Source of the DNA: Pseudodesulfovibrio sp.
GTDB lineage: Bacteria > Desulfobacterota > Desulfovibrionia > Desulfovibrionales > Desulfovibrionaceae
DNA: 7,458 bases
Direction: 5' to 3'
Assembly (NCBI GenBank): GCA_022712815.1
Contig: JAFLJW010000433.1
Coordinates: 1 to 7,458, forward strand
Part shown: positions 6,486 through 7,458 of the stretch, in pieces
Position numbering within the stretch: position 1 is the stretch's first letter
Layout: each line of letters starts with the position of its first letter
Made by a program: the position numbers and the translations under genes
Notes under the pieces: model-generated
What the model saw: only the letters and a program-made list of their open reading frames with translations
What the model was told of the DNA's origin: nothing
Databases searched by the model: none

Positions 6486-6785
6486 CTAGTCAAGCTTTTC
6501 CTGAACACTCCGAACTTTATCGGCCATACCGTTTTTTCGGTTTTGTTTGCAGTCTGCCTTGATGGTGAGGTAGATTCGGTCAGAGTCCTTTTCTAATTCG
6601 CGGTAACAGGCGTCCACTACATCCATGACCTCTCTCCATTCTCCCTCAATGCATGTTCCCATGGGGCCAAGTTCATACGGGAGCCCGGATTTTTCGATGA
6701 TGTTGATGACGCGGGCCACATACGGACTCAGGCTTTGCCCGTTTTTATCCGTTGGAAAGATAGTAAAGTCGATGATGGTGTTCAT
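6486..6785 (-). CDS. MTH1187 family thiamine-binding protein
   Basis: This 99-residue cytoplasmic protein belongs to the MTH1187/YkoF-like family (DUF77), small ferredoxin-like-fold proteins reported to bind thiamine or related pyrimidines. Family landmarks are DFTIFPTD (6-13), SLSPYVARVINIIEKSGLPY (18-37), the signature ELGPMGTCIEGEW (38-50) and DRIYLTIKAD (69-78), ending in a helix DKVRSVQEKL. The length is typical. The ATG start has no strong ribosome binding site; only a purine stretch AAGATAAAG lies upstream. It appears to be a single-gene unit, divergent from the hydrogenase gene. I see no thiamine riboswitch in the leader, so a link to thiamine supply is only by family. Confidence 0.9.
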   Translation of the reverse strand: MNTIIDFTIFPTDKNGQSLSPYVARVINIIEKSGLPYELGPMGTCIEGEWREVMDVVDACYRELEKDSDRIYLTIKADCKQNRKNGMADKVRSVQEKLD

Positions 6786-7040
6786 GAATAGTCTTTATCT
6801 TGTTGGCGATAAGTTTTGTAGTTGTCAGAGTGGATGGTCGCCTGTCCGGTGCGCATTTTATTCCGACCCCATGGTTTTGTTTATCAGCGGCTTCTTGCCT
6901 ATATACTAATACAAATAAATTTGCATGGGCAGAGAGGTGGCAGGCAGTGTTGAAAGAATGAGGATTGAGAGGTGAGTCACATTGTGAGCGGAAGCGGCTT
7001 GAAATTTGGTTTTAATCTTCATTGCCAGGACCTGTGAAAA

Positions 7041-7056
7041 TTGATCGTCTAATCAA
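7041..7056. promoter_or_regulatory. Possible CRP/FNR-family operator
   Basis: TTGAT (7041-7045) and ATCAA (7052-7056) form a perfect dyad with a 6-base spacer. The 16-bp overall size equals that of CRP sites (TGTGA-N6-TCACA); the half-sites resemble FNR, whose spacer is 4. It is preceded by TGTGAAAA (7033-7040). It lies about 300 bases upstream of the hydrogenase start and 110-150 bases before the possible promoters. The protein that binds it is not known. Confidence 0.35.
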
Positions 7057-7162
7057 AAAAGGAGATAAGACCCTGAGGCTGCCATATAGTATCTAGCGTG
7101 CCGATACGTTTGAAACTTTTTTGAATTGGCTATTGATTTTGTTTGTAAACCACGTTACGACT

Positions 7163-7208
7163 TTGTTAACTAATTTTTCCGGGGGGTTATAGCACGAACC
7201 CGGAAAAA
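7163..7208 (+). promoter_or_regulatory. Possible hydrogenase promoter crossed by an inverted repeat
   Basis: TTGTTA (7163-7168) and TTATAG (7187-7192) are 18 bases apart and could be a sigma70-type promoter for the hydrogenase gene, with a start near 7199. A perfect 10-bp inverted repeat, TTTTTCCGGG (7174-7183) and CCCGGAAAAA (7199-7208), lies over the spacer and the start point. The T tract comes first and the A tract last, the reverse of an intrinsic terminator, so an operator or cruciform is the likelier reading. Confidence 0.35.
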
Positions 7209-7286
7209 GGATGTTAAAGGTGACACGATATTGTTATGCGTGTTATTTAAGATGGTTTAGGTCCGAGTTCGGGCGTGTGCCCGACG

Positions 7287-7323
7287 GTTATGCATGAGAA
7301 TAACGGTGTTCTCTCGGCATAAC
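7287..7323 (+). promoter_or_regulatory. Stem-loop in the hydrogenase 5' leader
   Basis: GTTATGC (7287-7293) pairs with GCATAAC (7317-7323), and inside it GAGAA (7296-7300) pairs with TTCTC (7309-7313), giving 12 pairs with a small internal loop and an 8-base apical loop. It ends 27 bases before the ATG, leaving the GGAGGT site (7340-7345) free. It may protect the message or regulate it. Confidence 0.5.
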
Positions 7324-7350
7324 AGACTCATTTTATTACGGAGGTGTTCT

Positions 7351-7458
7351 ATGAAATTTTCCGTAGGTCATGGCAAGGAAGGAGCCGTGGAACGGCTTGA
7401 AAAACGCGGGATTTCCCGTCGTGATTTCATGAAGTTCTGCGGAACCGTGGCCGCAGTG
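7351..7458 (+). CDS. hynB: Periplasmic [NiFe] hydrogenase small subunit, 5' end only
   Basis: The first 36 codons are present and run off the window. The peptide starts MKFSVGHGKEGAVERLEKRG and then carries the twin-arginine motif SRRDFMKFC (residues 22-30), followed by GTVAA. From memory this is very similar to the signal region of Desulfovibrio [NiFe] hydrogenase small subunits (called HynB or HydA), which carry three iron-sulfur clusters and travel with the large subunit to the periplasm through Tat. There they oxidise H2 and pass electrons to cytochrome c3. The iron-sulfur cysteines lie outside the window. ATG has GGAGGT about 5 bases upstream. A different Tat-exported iron-sulfur subunit is possible but less likely. 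Confidence 0.85.
   Translation, partial: MKFSVGHGKEGAVERLEKRGISRRDFMKFCGTVAAV

Larger units (their letters stand above)
6786..7350 (+). promoter_or_regulatory. Long hydrogenase leader and divergent control region
   Basis: These 565 bases separate the divergent MTH1187 and hydrogenase genes and contain no convincing coding frame. By eye it is AT-richer than the flanking genes. It holds a palindrome TCACATTGTGA (6977-6987), a CRP/FNR-like dyad (7041-7056), a weak hairpin followed by T6 (GTATC/GATAC, 7089-7107, T run 7117-7122), an inverted repeat across a possible promoter (7163-7208), short stem TCGGGC-GTGT-GCCCGA (7269-7284) and a long hairpin (7287-7323) before a strong GGAGGT site. A second weak promoter option is TTGAAT (7121-7126) with TGTAAA (7144-7149), 17 bases apart. 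I found no convincing sigma54 GG-N10-GC site. Confidence 0.6.

Noticed and set aside
6287..6508. Small minus-strand open frame of 73 codons
   Set aside because: GTG start inside the MTH1187 gene end, no ribosome binding site, no recognisable family; the ATG at 6433 also lacks a site.
6625..6909. Plus-strand open frame of 94 codons
   Set aside because: It is mostly antisense to the MTH1187 gene and has no ribosome binding site or family.
7218..7236. Sigma54 promoter before the hydrogenase
   Set aside because: The sequence near GTGACACG and TTGTTA resembles TGGCACG-N4-TTGC, but the GG is missing and the spacing is one base short.

Overview
The window looks like chromosomal DNA from a sulfate-reducing member of the Desulfovibrionaceae (Desulfovibrio or Pseudodesulfovibrio type). 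The main reasons are the start of a periplasmic [NiFe] hydrogenase small subunit at the right edge, whose Tat signal closely resembles that of Desulfovibrio enzymes, and the neighbouring LUD-domain, UPF0280 and MTH1187 proteins of anaerobes. No source label was available, so the taxon is an inference.

Left part (about 200-3850, all minus strand): the conserved cluster rpmH - rnpA - yidD - yidC - jag. It makes ribosomal protein L34, the protein subunit of RNase P, the YidD insertion factor, the YidC membrane insertase and the KH/R3H RNA-binding protein Jag (KhpB). A good sigma70-type promoter lies before rpmH (3824-3852) and a strong intrinsic terminator follows jag (200-234). Genes overlap or nearly touch, except for a 60-base gap with a GC-rich hairpin between yidC and jag. 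dnaA is not in the window.

Middle part (about 3900-5500, plus strand): a divergently transcribed pair, a LUD-domain protein with a C-terminal cysteine cluster and a UPF0280 (ApbE-like) protein. Both families are recognisable, but the exact reactions are not known to me. A CRP/FNR-family regulator (5553-6209, minus) converges on this pair.

Right part (about 6210-7458): a gap without a convincing gene, an MTH1187-family thiamine-binding protein (6486-6785, minus), then 565 bases without a convincing gene that lead into the hydrogenase gene. This leader is AT-richer by eye and carries several dyads: a CRP/FNR-like TTGAT-N6-ATCAA, a 10-bp inverted repeat lying across a possible promoter, and a long 5'-leader hairpin sharing a heptamer with an upstream copy.

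I see no clearly new multi-gene system. The most notable point is rnpA: its conserved N-terminal residues are encoded in frame, but the frame contains no ATG, GTG or TTG at the expected start. The only sensible start is ATT, inside the 3' end of rpmH. The hydrogenase leader is the second most interesting stretch.
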